From assembly GCA_002897115.2 (NCBI GenBank), contig BCIH01000002.1, positions 453,400-517,399 on the forward strand: a DNA stretch of 64,000 nt, read 5' to 3'. Each line of letters begins with the position of its first letter. Position 1 is the first letter of the stretch. The notes beneath the pieces are model-generated. The model was not told the origin of the DNA. It did no database searches and saw nothing but the letters and a program-made list of their open reading frames with translations. Positions 43,632 through 57,741 of the stretch are shown piece after piece. This DNA comes from Prototheca cutis. Its lineage: Eukaryota; Chlorophyta; Trebouxiophyceae; Chlorellales; Chlorellaceae. A program made the position numbers and the translations under genes.

Positions 43632-43931
43632 GATGGAAACCGACCCTACATTCACATATAACCGCGCAAGATTGACTGTGCAGGTCATACGCATCTGAGC
43701 AGGGCTTGCGGAAGCTTCGCCATGGTTCCGAGCCATGCAAAAGGGATGGGAATCCAAGGTCCGTGCTGCGCTTCCGCATGCTGCGCCACTTTGAAGGAGG
43801 CCTCGGATCAGTTCCCGACAGAGATTCGATCGTGGCACCATCGGGCAGGGAACACTGTGTCATGATCGACCCATCAAAACGCACAGAATCAACCCATGCA
43901 TTTGTAAGGAAATTGTAATGTGAGGTGCACG
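43632..43931. promoter_or_regulatory. 300-base divergent promoter region
   Basis: The CnoX-like gene (-) and the RecQ gene (+) start 300 bases apart in opposite directions, so both core promoters must lie here. No TATA box or known motif was assigned. Confidence 0.4.
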
Positions 43932-48242
<4,311 letters not shown>

Positions 48243-48643
48243 TGCATTTGATATTGAGCAATGGTCAACCACCCTTGGCTTGTGGGGATGGTGGCTCGGA
48301 CCACCCCCTCACCCCAACCCCACACTCTGCTGCATCAAGCTAACTATTGGCAGTGCTCTCAACAGCCCGGAAAGGAGAAAAGGGAATGCGCCAGGGCAGG
48401 GATTGTCTGGTCAGGGTCAGAGGAGTCGGAGGGGGTGGCCGGCCGCCGGGACGGTGCACCGGCCGTCAGAGGGAACCTAGGCAGGTACGGCAAGGGATCA
48501 AAAACACAGAGCAGGTTAGGAAAATGGATCTATGACGACAGCGCTGTTTGAACTTTTTCCTTTTTTCCTTTTAGGGGACCCTGCGATCGTCCGAGAGAAC
48601 TCGCGACCAGATGGTGATGGACTTTGTCCGCCCCAGCGCAGCG
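48243..48643. other. Convergent 3' intergenic region
   Basis: Lies between the RecQ (+) and BET (-) stop codons and should contain both 3' UTRs; no coding signal. Confidence 0.4.
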
Positions 48644-50592
48644 CTAGTCGTCGTCGTCGTCGTCGGGGGCGTAATCGCTGTCCTCGGCAAGCTGGAACCC
48701 GGCACCCGCCGAGGCGGTCGGCCGGGGGTTGCCACCTGGGCCCCCACCACCAACACCCTTGGGCTGCTGGGCGGGCCCGATGACGTGCTCGTACAGCGCC
48801 CAAACCGTCTTGGGCGTGAGCACAGACAGGTCCAGCTCCACCTCGCCGTCCTCGTTGGTGGGAAGCTCGCCCGCGGCCTGCAGGATGCCAACCACGCCTT
48901 CCATCTTCTCGGCCAGCACAGCTTCGTCCTGCAGCGCCCCGGCCAGCGCGGCCTGCTTGTCGGCCGGCAGCGGCGCGTACGCGCGGTACGAGTTGACGCT
49001 CTTGGTGCGCTGGACGCCACCCGGGCCGCGGGGGCCCGGGCCGCCGCCGCCCGACCGCCGGGGGGCCCCCGCGACGCCACGCCCCGATCGTGACCGTGCC
49101 GCGCCCCCCGTGGGCTTGCGCGGCGGGGCGGCGGGAACCTCGTACGTGGGCGTCGCCGGCGTGCGCGGGGGCGCGAGATGCACGTACGGGCTTCGCGCCC
49201 ATTCGCGCTCAAAGACCGCCTCCGCGCCCGCGCCCAGGCGGTGCACGGGCGTGCCCGCCGGGTTGTACAGAAAACAGTTGTCAAACAGCAGGCGCATGTC
49301 AGCCGCAAACTCGGCGGGGCTGGGGTAGGTGTTGCTCCTAAGGCGCTGCCGCACCTCGCCCAGGTGGACGGGGTTGCGCACGATGGTGTAATAGTCGGGG
49401 ACGAGCTTGGCGTCGACGGCCACCGTGAAACCCAGCGCCGCCGCGTCCTTGGGACCGCCCAGCGCCGTCACGACCTTGTCCACCATGGCCAGACACCGCG
49501 CGGCAAACGGCTCCGAGTACCGCGTCTGGGGGCCCTCGTGGGCAGGCTGCGAAGCGGGTGACGGGCCTGAGATCCCGGGGACGCCAGCGGGGGACGGTGC
49601 CGCGCCAGTCGCCGCAGGCGACGCCGCAGCCACCGATGCGGGGGAGGCCACGGCCGTCGTGATCTCTGCGGCACACGCCAAAAGGGGGGAGGGCATGCTG
49701 AAAGACATGGTGCAAACGAGGGAAAGTGAGGGTGACCGTCCATGGTGACCGTTCTGACGAATCAGCACCACCACGATTGTTGCCAGAACTGCCAAGCAGC
49801 AGCCAAATGTGGCCGCCTCTGATCCCAGGACCCCGGAACACATACAGGGAATAAAACCGTGTGCACTCCTTCACGCTTCATCCCCACAAGGTGCAGCTGT
49901 CGCGGCTTCGCAACGTTCCTCACAGCTGCACTGCGCCTCTTCCCCGCGGCTCTGATTGCATTCCCCCTCCTCTCCCCCGCCTTTCCTGAGCACTTGCATA
50001 GCCCCACGCGATCGCAGAACATGCCGTAGATTCCGCGCACTTGCGCCCAGGGCCCCCAAACCCCAGCCCTCCCCCCTTTCTCGTGACGTGAAATTCCCCC
50101 GCCCGGGCGCCCACCTTGCGCGCCGCCCGTGGCACCAAGACTCTGCGTGATCCCGCTGTTGAACCGCTTGCTGGAAAGGCCTCCGCCATTCAGGGTCTGC
50201 GTTTGCAGAACGGGCGAGATCGAGGTATTGGGGCCGGGGAACAGGGCGGGGGGCACCTCACGCGAGGGCCCACACCTGCACGTGAGGACATGACCCTCCA
50301 CGCATCCCACCTCTGGCTCCGTGGTGGCCAGGCGCTTGCTGCCGAGCGTGATCGACTGGAGGGGCCCCTCGTCAGGCAGCTTGGCGTGCACCTCGCACAG
50401 CATCGCCTGCACGCGCAGCAGGTGTGCCTCAGACAGCAGGCCAGCGGCGTACGACTCCCGTGGTGCCAGGACCTGGGCCGATCCGTCCTTGGTGCTCCGG
50501 ATGGTGGTCCCGTCGTCCAGTCGGAACAGGATGCGGCAGGGCTTGGCAGCGACTGCCACCTCCTCCCGCACAGCATCTTCTGCCTGCACCAT
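48644..50592 (-). CDS. BET-type bromodomain protein (GTE-like)
   Basis: Chromatin reader that binds acetyl-lysine. Exons 50592-50311 and 49663-48644 on the complement (about 433 aa), separated by an unusually long 647-base intron. The bromodomain (about residues 155-250) shows ALGFTVAVDAKLVPDYYTIV, R-N-P-V-H-L-G-E-V-R-Q-R-L, YPSPAEFAADMRLLFDNC and F-L-Y-N-P, with the acetyl-lysine-binding Asn in Y-N. An R/G/P-rich basic linker follows. The NET (extraterminal) domain (about 318-385) reads LPADKQAALAGALQDEAVLA, GELPTNEDGEVELDLSVLTP and KTVWALYEHV. One bromodomain plus NET is the plant GTE layout. The tail ends in D-Y-A-P-D-D-D-D-D-D. Exon 1 encodes a separate small N-terminal region (CRILFRLDDGTTIRSTKDGS) not recognised as a known domain. 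Confidence 0.88.
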
Positions 50593-51220
50593 GGCCGCTG
50601 CCTGGCCGGCAGGCCGCTCTTCCAGTTTTAATTCAGTCAGTTGTGCATATGTAAAAGTAAAATAATTGAAATATTGGGAAAAGGGGGGAATGCGGTGGTA
50701 TTGGTGAATGGGGGTCCCGATGTCGCGTCGCGAAATCTGCCGTGAACCAGGTCCCTATATACAAAGCCCGGAGGGATGACCTTTCTTCCAAGAATGTGCG
50801 CGGGCTAGAAATCTGGAATACAGATGCACGTGATTCACGTGACCGAAACCCTCGTTCGGAACCGCAAATTCTCGCGCGAACGGACGCTTTTCCTTTATGT
50901 TTTGCACTTGGAAATCGGATTCACACTGCTTTGCGCACTCGAACAAGTGCAAACAGAGGATGTACAGCCTGCTCGGGCATGATCGCTGGAGAACCCTCAA
51001 TTTTCGATCATCTACATTGACGGCAGAAACCTTGTCGAGATTCGTCGACTCCCACCTGCACAGCAGGGGCATGTCTCCCAAACAAGATGTCTGTTTCACC
51101 GCATTCCCTTGCCACATGGCTCAGAGAATGGGTTGGGTTCCTTCTTGGCAGCAGGGCAGGTCGTGTAAGGAGGCTTTAGAAAGTCCCGGAAATTGACCCT
51201 GGCACGACAATTGTCACACT
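50593..51220. other. Intergenic, nothing recognised
   Basis: Upstream of the BET gene start. No coding signal. Confidence 0.4.
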
Positions 51221-51356
51221 TGGTGGTCCATCATTGAGGTGGTCCACCTTCCTATCGCCTTGCAGAATTTGCGGCCATCAGTGTGCCCAGTACCCCGGGG
51301 GATGCACGTCGCTGTTGCCGGCTGAGCTGGTTGCATTATTTTTGCCCTGCGCGGCA
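51221..51356 (+). mobile_element. Solo copy of the Fanzor-element 3' segment
   Basis: About 136 bases match the non-coding 3' segments at 1-342 and 24441-24605. They contain 'ggtggtccatcattgaggtg', the inverted repeat AGGTGG-T-CCACCT, 'ggctgagctggttgcattat' and 'ttgccctgcgcggca'. No Fanzor coding sequence lies upstream, so this is either a severe 5' truncation or a short non-autonomous derivative. It sits in the intergenic DNA between the BET gene and the SQS1-like gene. Confidence 0.6.
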
Positions 51357-51549
51357 CCTGACCAGGGTTAGCATAGGCTAAAACCTGCACAGAACCCCTC
51401 TCTTCCAGTCGGCCCCATGACTCACTGCACTTGACCTCCAATGTTGGTCCTGGACAGAATCTCATCATTGTATTGTCCGACATGGCGAGCGCTCCCTTCA
51501 CAGTCCAGTGCGTGGCTGCATGGAACCGTGCACGCAGTGCTCCCTCCTC

Positions 51550-53288
51550 TCACCCCGCGCCCAGGCCCAGATTTTTCGCCCGGCGCTGCACTTGCACCGG
51601 CTCCGCGCGACCCGTCCCATCGGGACCAAGGCCCGAGCCCTGGCCCGCAAAGCCCCACATGCTCATGAGCCGTGACCCGATACCGGTTGTGTGCTGCTCA
51701 AACTCGCCAAAGCCGGCACCGGGGGACCGCCATGCGAGCGCGGTCGTCGCGCTCGGAGGCCCTTCCTCCGTCCCCCAACGGCCGCGGCGCGCCGCGGCGC
51801 GTGCGGCGGCTTTTTGCTGTCGCCGGGTCCGGGCTGGGGACAACGGCGACGCGTCCCCGGCATCGGCGTGCACTGCTGTCCTGGTGCCCTCTCCGGGCTC
51901 CTGGGGGGCGGCGTGAGGACGACCCAACGCCAGGTCGAGCGACAGCCGGCGTTGCGGGTTGAGGTGCTGGCGACTCGAATCCGCCGGCTCGTACGCAATG
52001 CTTTCGACAGTTGTCGTCGACCTGTTGCAGGTGATGATGTGGGATGGGTGAGGCGTTTGGGTGCCCGGTAATGTGAAGCAATAGCAAGCAAGGGCTCCCC
52101 GCAAGGCAGCCGCAGAATGCCCGGCACCAACCCACGGAATCGTTCATCCCATTACTCATCCACAGGCTCCAACCACCGCACAGTTCCGACAAAAGTACCC
52201 AATAAAACTGGCAGCGCACCTGTCGTACTGTATTGTCAGCGGCGTCAGGTCAAGATCGGAGGAGCGCATCTGATGGCCGCCAAGGTCTTCCTCGACGGTC
52301 AAGAATACTTCGTCGTCGTCGTTCTCGTCAGCAGCTGTCACGACAGCCATGACCCCAGGCGCCACCGCGCCAGCCAGCGTCGCTCGTTCCTCGGCCGGCC
52401 GAACAGGCACTGCAGCGTCGCCCACCATGACCCCCCCAGACACAAACCGCATCAAGGGTTGGCTGGTCGCAAGCCGAGGCAGGGTCTTGCTGTTTCCTGA
52501 CCGTCTTTGCCGATTTGTGTCAGGACTCGCTGCGTGGGCGGCGGCAGCGCCAGTCTGTGGCCGTGCACCGAGGGACACCTGGGTTTCGTCATCCTCGTCG
52601 CCGCCAGTTGTCTCGTGCATCAACGCCGCGAGGACCGCAGCATGCAGGTCGCCTTTCCGGCCGCCCGACTTGCCGCGGCCCCGGCGGGTGGCCTCGACCC
52701 GCAACGCGCAGAGCTCCAGCTCCAGATCCCGGCGCGCCACTGCGGCATTTGCATCCCCACTGGACTGCTCGGCCAGGGCCAGGCGCCGGCCGTGGCGCTC
52801 GAGGGTCAGCGCCAGCGCGTCAGCGGCCGGCCCCGTGGGCAGGGCCGCGCGTGGCGTGCGGGACGCCAGCGGCTTGCGGCAGCTTCCGCCCAGCTTCACG
52901 CCGTACAACGCTGCTAGCGACTGCGCCGCGTGCAGCTCATGCGGCTGCATGGCCGGAAGCACGTCCATGTCCCGGCCCTCCGCCACAAACTCGGCGAAAA
53001 AGTCGGACATCTTGCCGGGGTCAAACCCGCGCGCCGCGGAGCGTGCGGCGCGCTTGGCAGCAATGGCCTCCCTCCGCATCACAGCCTTTTGCCCTGTGTG
53101 GCGTTTGTGTGAGGATAGCCGGATAGCATGCATTTGTGTGACCTTTTGCATCGAGGAATAACGAGGGTGAGCGTCTTCCCAAACGTGCATCCTCACCTCA
53201 CTCGCACCGTGGCCAGCTATCCCACCTGCCGGCCCCCCCAAAATACAAAACAAAACAAAAAAACACAAACGAACGAACGAACGAACGA

Positions 53289-53328
<40 letters not shown>

Positions 53329-53861
53329 GCCACCACTACCAGAGCAACAAGGCACTAACCTGGTCGATCCATGTCGGGGGGTCCGGCACCCTTTCCTTTC
53401 TTCTTCCTGGCCTTGCGGCCTTTGGGGTGCAACCCGCTGGCCAGGCCCCGAGCACTGNTACCGTTGGCTGTACTGACAGGAAACTGCTGCGCCAGGGACA
53501 GGCCCTCCATTTCCTCCGCAGTGCGCACGATGGGCTCGGGCTCGGACTCCTCGCTGCTGCCGCCCTCGCTTTCTTCCTCGCTCCCTGTGCTGACCCCAGC
53601 TGCCCAGCCCTGGTCGTCACGGGGATCCACCAGCGCCGCCAGCACGGCACTCCTGATCCACGCCGGCGTGCTTTGCCCGCTGCCTGCATCCTCCCCGGAC
53701 TCGCCGTCTCCCGTGCCCGAGTTGTCGCTGCCCGCCTTGCGCAGGCGGGCGTGGCCATGCAGAGGATCTGTATTGTGAAGATAGTCCTCCAGCACCTCCA
53801 GAAACTCCGAGTCCTCGCTGGACAAACTGCTGCTCGAGGGACTCCGTCGCATGTTGCTCAT
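51550..53861 (-). CDS. SQS1-like R3H and G-patch protein
   Basis: Probable RNA-binding cofactor; yeast Sqs1/Pfa1 activates the DEAH helicase Prp43 through its G-patch. Exons 53861-53360, 53093-52220 and 52021-51550 on the complement (615 aa). The N-terminus is S/E/D-rich (S-S-E-D-S-E-F-L-E-V-L-E-D-Y). Next comes RREAIAAKRAARSAARGFDP, then FFAEFVAEGRDMDVLPAMQP and AAQSLAALYGVKLGGSCRKP, the SQS1-type R3H region. The C-terminal G-patch reads TTGIGSRLMSMWGFAGQGSG then L-G-P-D-G-T-G and R-A-K-N-L-G-L-G, with the expected glycine spacing. The exon joint Q-Y-D-R-S-T-T-T-V-E rebuilds frame. Involvement in splicing or ribosome assembly is inference from the family. Confidence 0.88.
53271..53328. repeat. 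GAAC/AC microsatellite in SQS1-like intron 1
   Basis: About five GAAC units followed by mixed CG and about eleven AC units, inside the intron 53094-53359. Confidence 0.9.
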
Positions 53862-54190
53862 GATGTAAACTAGCTATTTACATGCGATCTGGAGGTCCAC
53901 CGCGGCCCGTGAGCCGGGGGTGGTGGGCGTCCTGCCAAAGAGGGCCCCGTCTCCGGCTCAGCTGTCCAATTCCCGCAAATGCCCTGGAGGCCCAGAATCG
54001 GCACCGGCCGAGAAATTAATGAACAGGAAAGTTAAAGACGGATGCAGAATTAATATTATCTCCTTTGTTGCGTGCGAGATGCGGGCTTGAAGGATTCCGA
54101 GGGTGGGGTGCGATTCCAGACAAACTGGGGCGCACCCCACAAGAGATCCGCGAGGGTTACCCAGAAACAAACTGGCCTCACAGCACGTGT
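53862..54190. other. Intergenic, nothing recognised
   Basis: Upstream of the SQS1-like start and downstream of the Fanzor relic. No coding signal. Confidence 0.4.
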
Positions 54191-54499
54191 TCAATGGTGC
54201 TGTTCCGCAGGCCAAAGCCAGCGGAGTATATTGGTGATGAAATCATACAAGGTGGAGCGCCTGGGAGGCAGACGCCCGGGGGGGGGGGCGAGCTTGGTTT
54301 TGCGATCAAAAGGCAGCGGCCTTTTGCCGGTCAGGACCAGTCTCTCCCCCAGGTGGCGGGTGTTGCGCGCGGCGTTGACGTCGCGGTTCCACACCACGCC
54401 ACACCTCTGGCATTTGAGGATGGCGTACTTGTTCCGGGCGGCGCTGCTGTTTGGGTTGCGCGCAGTGGTGACAGAGGGGCCACTGTCAACCGTGGGGCA
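54191..54499 (-). pseudogene. Fanzor/TnpB-like nuclease C-terminal relic
   Basis: The complement reads L-K-C-Q-R-C-G-V-V-W-N-R-D-V-N-A-A-R-N-T, then R-H-L-G-E-R-L-V-L and T-G-K-R-P-L-P-F-D. C-x2-C-G followed by R-D-x-N-A-A-R-N is the canonical TnpB/Fanzor zinc ribbon and RuvC-III Asp, here better preserved than in the other two relics. Upstream in the same frame a stop occurs near 54500. Another frame continues with S-T-T-S-K-G-G, like the T-S-K before the first zinc pair, so the upstream part is frameshifted or interrupted by an intron. The RuvC-I part was not found. A + strand frame over the same bases is only its antisense shadow. Confidence 0.65.
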
Positions 54500-55407
54500 T
54501 CACGTCCACCGGCCTCGCCCCGGCCTGGAGCACCTGTTGCGCTTGATGCCGGCGTACCACCTGGCCGTGTCTTCTCTTCCGACCCCCGCCGCATCGTGAA
54601 GGCGTGCCTCTTGTGCATGCTTGACAACCTCAATGCCACCCCTGCGGTGTGCACGTCCCAGGGCAGCCGCCGGTGCAGCCCTCCCTTCGAGGTTGTGCTC
54701 ACGCGGCAGCAATGCGTCGTGCGGGGGCAGCCCGGTGCCGACTGGGGGGCTGTCCGGGGCCCTGCAACAGCTGGCGCATCGACCAGACAGATGCAGTGGC
54801 TGCACTATCCATTCCCGTGGTCCGCTTCAATGCAGGATGAGGAGAAGGCGTTTTTTGACTATGGACATCAACCGGCACCAGCCACCACAGCTCCTCAGCC
54901 CGACGATGACGCCCAGCACATGGATGACTGGCACGATCTGAGCCAGCAGGCGGACTGCCGCCGGATCAGCCGCCGGCAGCACCAGCCCAATGAGCGCTAT
55001 GCCAAGCAGGATCCACTACGAGACACCCATGCTGCCAGATCCCAGCAGGCTGCTGTGGACAGCCAGCTGGTCTTGCTGACCCCGAGTGGGGAATCCCAAT
55101 GTGGGGACGATGCTGGACCTTCAACCCCGGCCCCTCGCCACCCCTGAAAGACTTTGTCATCAACGGCATCGTGCAGTGCCACATGCTAAAGAACCCACAT
55201 GCACCGAAGGATGACCATATTCGATTCACTCGCAAAGTATTGAGCACCCGCTCCCCGGAATGCATCGACAAGTGGGTGGCAGAGCTGGAAGAGAAGGGTT
55301 TTGGGCTGAGATACCTCCCAGCTCAGGCTCTGGATCCAAGAAGCGGAAGATCGGGTGGCGGGAACGCAGCAGCCAGAAGTACAAGCGGAGGACCACGTCG
55401 AGATTAA
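54500..55407. other. Unassigned coding-like sequence on the + strand
   Basis: Two + strand frames look protein-like. 54840-55147 is acidic and Q-rich (P-D-D-D-A-Q-H-M-D-D-W-H-D-L). 55099-55407 contains L-K-D-F-V-I-N-G-I-V-Q-C-H-M, D-D-H-I-R-F-T-R-K-V-L-S and WVAELEEKGFGLRYLP. I recognise neither. They may be remnants of a mobile element associated with the Fanzor relic or of an unrelated gene. Confidence 0.25.
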
Positions 55408-56270
55408 ATGCAGCTGCAGAGGTCCAGAAAACAGTGGTCACGGCATTGCCCGTTGCTGAACGTGAATCTGATCTCTAGATAGATTGACCTGCCTTTGTCT
55501 GCACAGTACTCCCCTTGATTCGACAAAACAATGGGCAATTGAATCATGATATGGAGGTGCAAGACGATATTTTCTTGTGGAATCAACCCAAACAGCACCT
55601 GCTCTGGGGCCCAAACAGTGTATGAACCCTAAGGCGCTTGCTGGCGGCGCGTTTGAAGAATGCCAAGGGCCGCCGAACGAGAAACCGACATAATCGCAAC
55701 TCCCATTTGCACCCTCAATCCTCTCATTATCTTTATTTTGGGGGTTGACAGGCGTTGCAGGGGGCCTACACGCGCGGCTTGGTGGCCCCGTCCCCCGCAG
55801 CTGCGCGGCCCTCGAACGTTGAAGGGCGGTTGCCCACGAGCGCGCTCCGTACTGGCCGCGTCATGTTCTCAAACCGTGCTTTTGGTGCGGAATAAACGTC
55901 CTTGTGCAGTCATACAAGGGGATGTTCGCACGGGAGGGCCTGGAGGGGATTGTCGAATATTATGCTATNCACGATTCCGGCTGTCCGCAACCCGGAGAAC
56001 CCAGAGCTTTTAAGTTTGGTCCATCGATCGATCATTCCAAAAGACGCAACTTCCCGGCATTGTTCGCCACGATTCGGGTCAGAAACGCCTTTGATTTTCC
56101 GTGATTGTCTCGACATTGTGTGGGCTGTGCAGTCCACAGCATGCGGTTGGCAGGTCGGTCCAAGAACCGCCGTGCTTTGTGGGTCTGGGGTGGTGGAGTG
56201 GACATCAAGTCCATTCGATGAAAAATTGCCCAACCACATCAGCCCTATCCATGCGCACAGAACTCTGTAC
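55408..56270. other. Intergenic, AT-richer stretch, nothing recognised
   Basis: Less GC-rich than the neighbouring genes, without conserved open frames. It should contain the dehydrogenase promoter and possibly an upstream exon. Confidence 0.35.
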
Positions 56271-57611
56271 ATGCACCTATGCCCTGCAGTTATAACTGGA
56301 ACGGGGAGACCTCAGGGCATTGGCGCTGGATGTGTCCGGGCGTTCCTTCGGCAGGGCTACCGAGTAGTGGGCGTTGACAAGAAGCACGAGGACCCGGCGG
56401 CTGTCACCAAGGCAAGGCCGGGAAATATTGCATTGGGGCGTGGTCATGGGGAAAGTGGGCTGAACAATGTGCGGCAATGTCGTGTGCCATTGCATGCCAA
56501 CGCATGCCCGGGTTTGTTGCCGGCTCACTGATGCTTCCCCCGTCAACAACACAGGGCCTCGACACGGCTGCTCAGCAGTGCTACCACCCGGTGTGCCTGG
56601 ACATCTCAAGCTCCAGGGAGGTGGAGGGCCTGCCAGCTTTGATCCAGGAAACACTGGGAGACGTGAAAGCGGATGCCGTCCACTGCCTTGTCAACAATGC
56701 CGGCATCGCCCAGCCGTGAGTCTGTTTCTGTGACAAAATTTTGCCAGGCGGTTGTACTCAAGCTTGTGGACCTCGGGTCGTGCCGTGGTGCGTATATGGT
56801 ACTCCGCACAAACACTTTCGAAAACCTCTACGTGCAGGTACTTGCCTGAGGCCGGGCGGGTGGCTTCGTTTGAACAACACATTGCCACGAATCTCATCGG
56901 TGCGTACAAGTTGGGGGGACGTTTCCTGAACCTTGGTGGAGTTTGATAGTCTATATTCTCGCAGCGGTGCTCATTTGGGATTGTGACATGCTCATTGAGT
57001 CTTTTAGTCGTCAATCATCGGCTGCGACTGCATCGTCCCCCCCAACCCCACACACCAATCAGGTGCCTTTACTGTCTCTGAGGTGCTGCGGCCGTTCTTT
57101 CCTCCTGGCGACTCGGCCATCGTCCACATCAGCAGCACGCGGGCCATCAGGTCTGAGGGTGCCGGGACAAGCCAGGAGGGCTATGCCGCCGCCAAGGCAG
57201 GTCTGCTGGGCCTGACCCATTCGCAGGCAGCAGCCCTGGGCCCGCACACCAGGGTCAACGTCGTGCTGCCCGGGTTTATCGACACGGGCTACTACCCGCT
57301 GACCCAAGCCGACCACGACGTCCACTGGGCAGGTGTGTTCCATGGGTTTGTTTTGTGTATGTGTGTGGGGGGTGGGGGATGGGTTGCAATTGCTGGCACC
57401 CATGCAACGTACTGAGCCGCCGCCGGCAGGCCCCAAGGCCGGAACGAAGCCGCTGTTCATGACCCTCGTTCCTTCAGGGCGCGTGGGCAAGCCGGAAGAC
57501 ATTGCCCAGATGTGCCTATTCCTGGCAGACCCTGAGCGCTCGGGCTTCATCACCGGCCAGGAATTTGTCGTCGACGGCGGCGTCTCAACTGCCATGACCT
57601 ACCCAGACTGA
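56271..57611 (+). CDS. Short-chain dehydrogenase/reductase (classical SDR)
   Basis: NAD(P)-dependent oxidoreductase, substrate unknown. Exons 56271-56411, 56555-56715, 56838-56899, 57063-57332 and 57430-57611 (271 aa). The nucleotide-binding turn is AVITGTGRPQGIGAGCVRAF, followed by G-Y-R-V-V-G-V-D-K, where the Asp points to NAD preference. Further motifs are V-C-L-D-I-S, VHCLVNNAGIAQP, the catalytic Ser and Tyr-x-x-x-Lys in VHISSTRAIRSEG and QEGYAAAKAGLLGLT, then V-N-V-V-L-P-G-F-I-D-T, GRVGKPEDIAQMCLFL and GFITGQEFVVDGGVS. The turn has T-G-x4-Q-G-I-G, slightly longer than the usual TGxxxGxG. Intron 1 begins with GC (AAG then GCAAGG). The start may be in an upstream exon because ccctgcag just before the motif is acceptor-like. 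Confidence 0.9.
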
Positions 57612-57741
57612 CTGTCCATGGAGTGCTGTGTTTGCCATCATCATTCTCTGAGCATTGATACAATTTTGTTTTGCTTCTTTTATTCCACACCTGCTGTGCA
57701 CAAGCGCCGATGATCAGGGGTGCACGTTATCAATGTAAAAG

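Noticed and set aside
43700..43850. Possible tRNA around 'gattcgatcg'
   Set aside because: No matching A box or acceptor stem of the right spacing; it lies in the promoter region of two genes.
54065..55147. 360-codon open frame on the + strand
   Set aside because: Its first half is the antisense shadow of the Fanzor relic. Only the distal part was kept as unassigned sequence.
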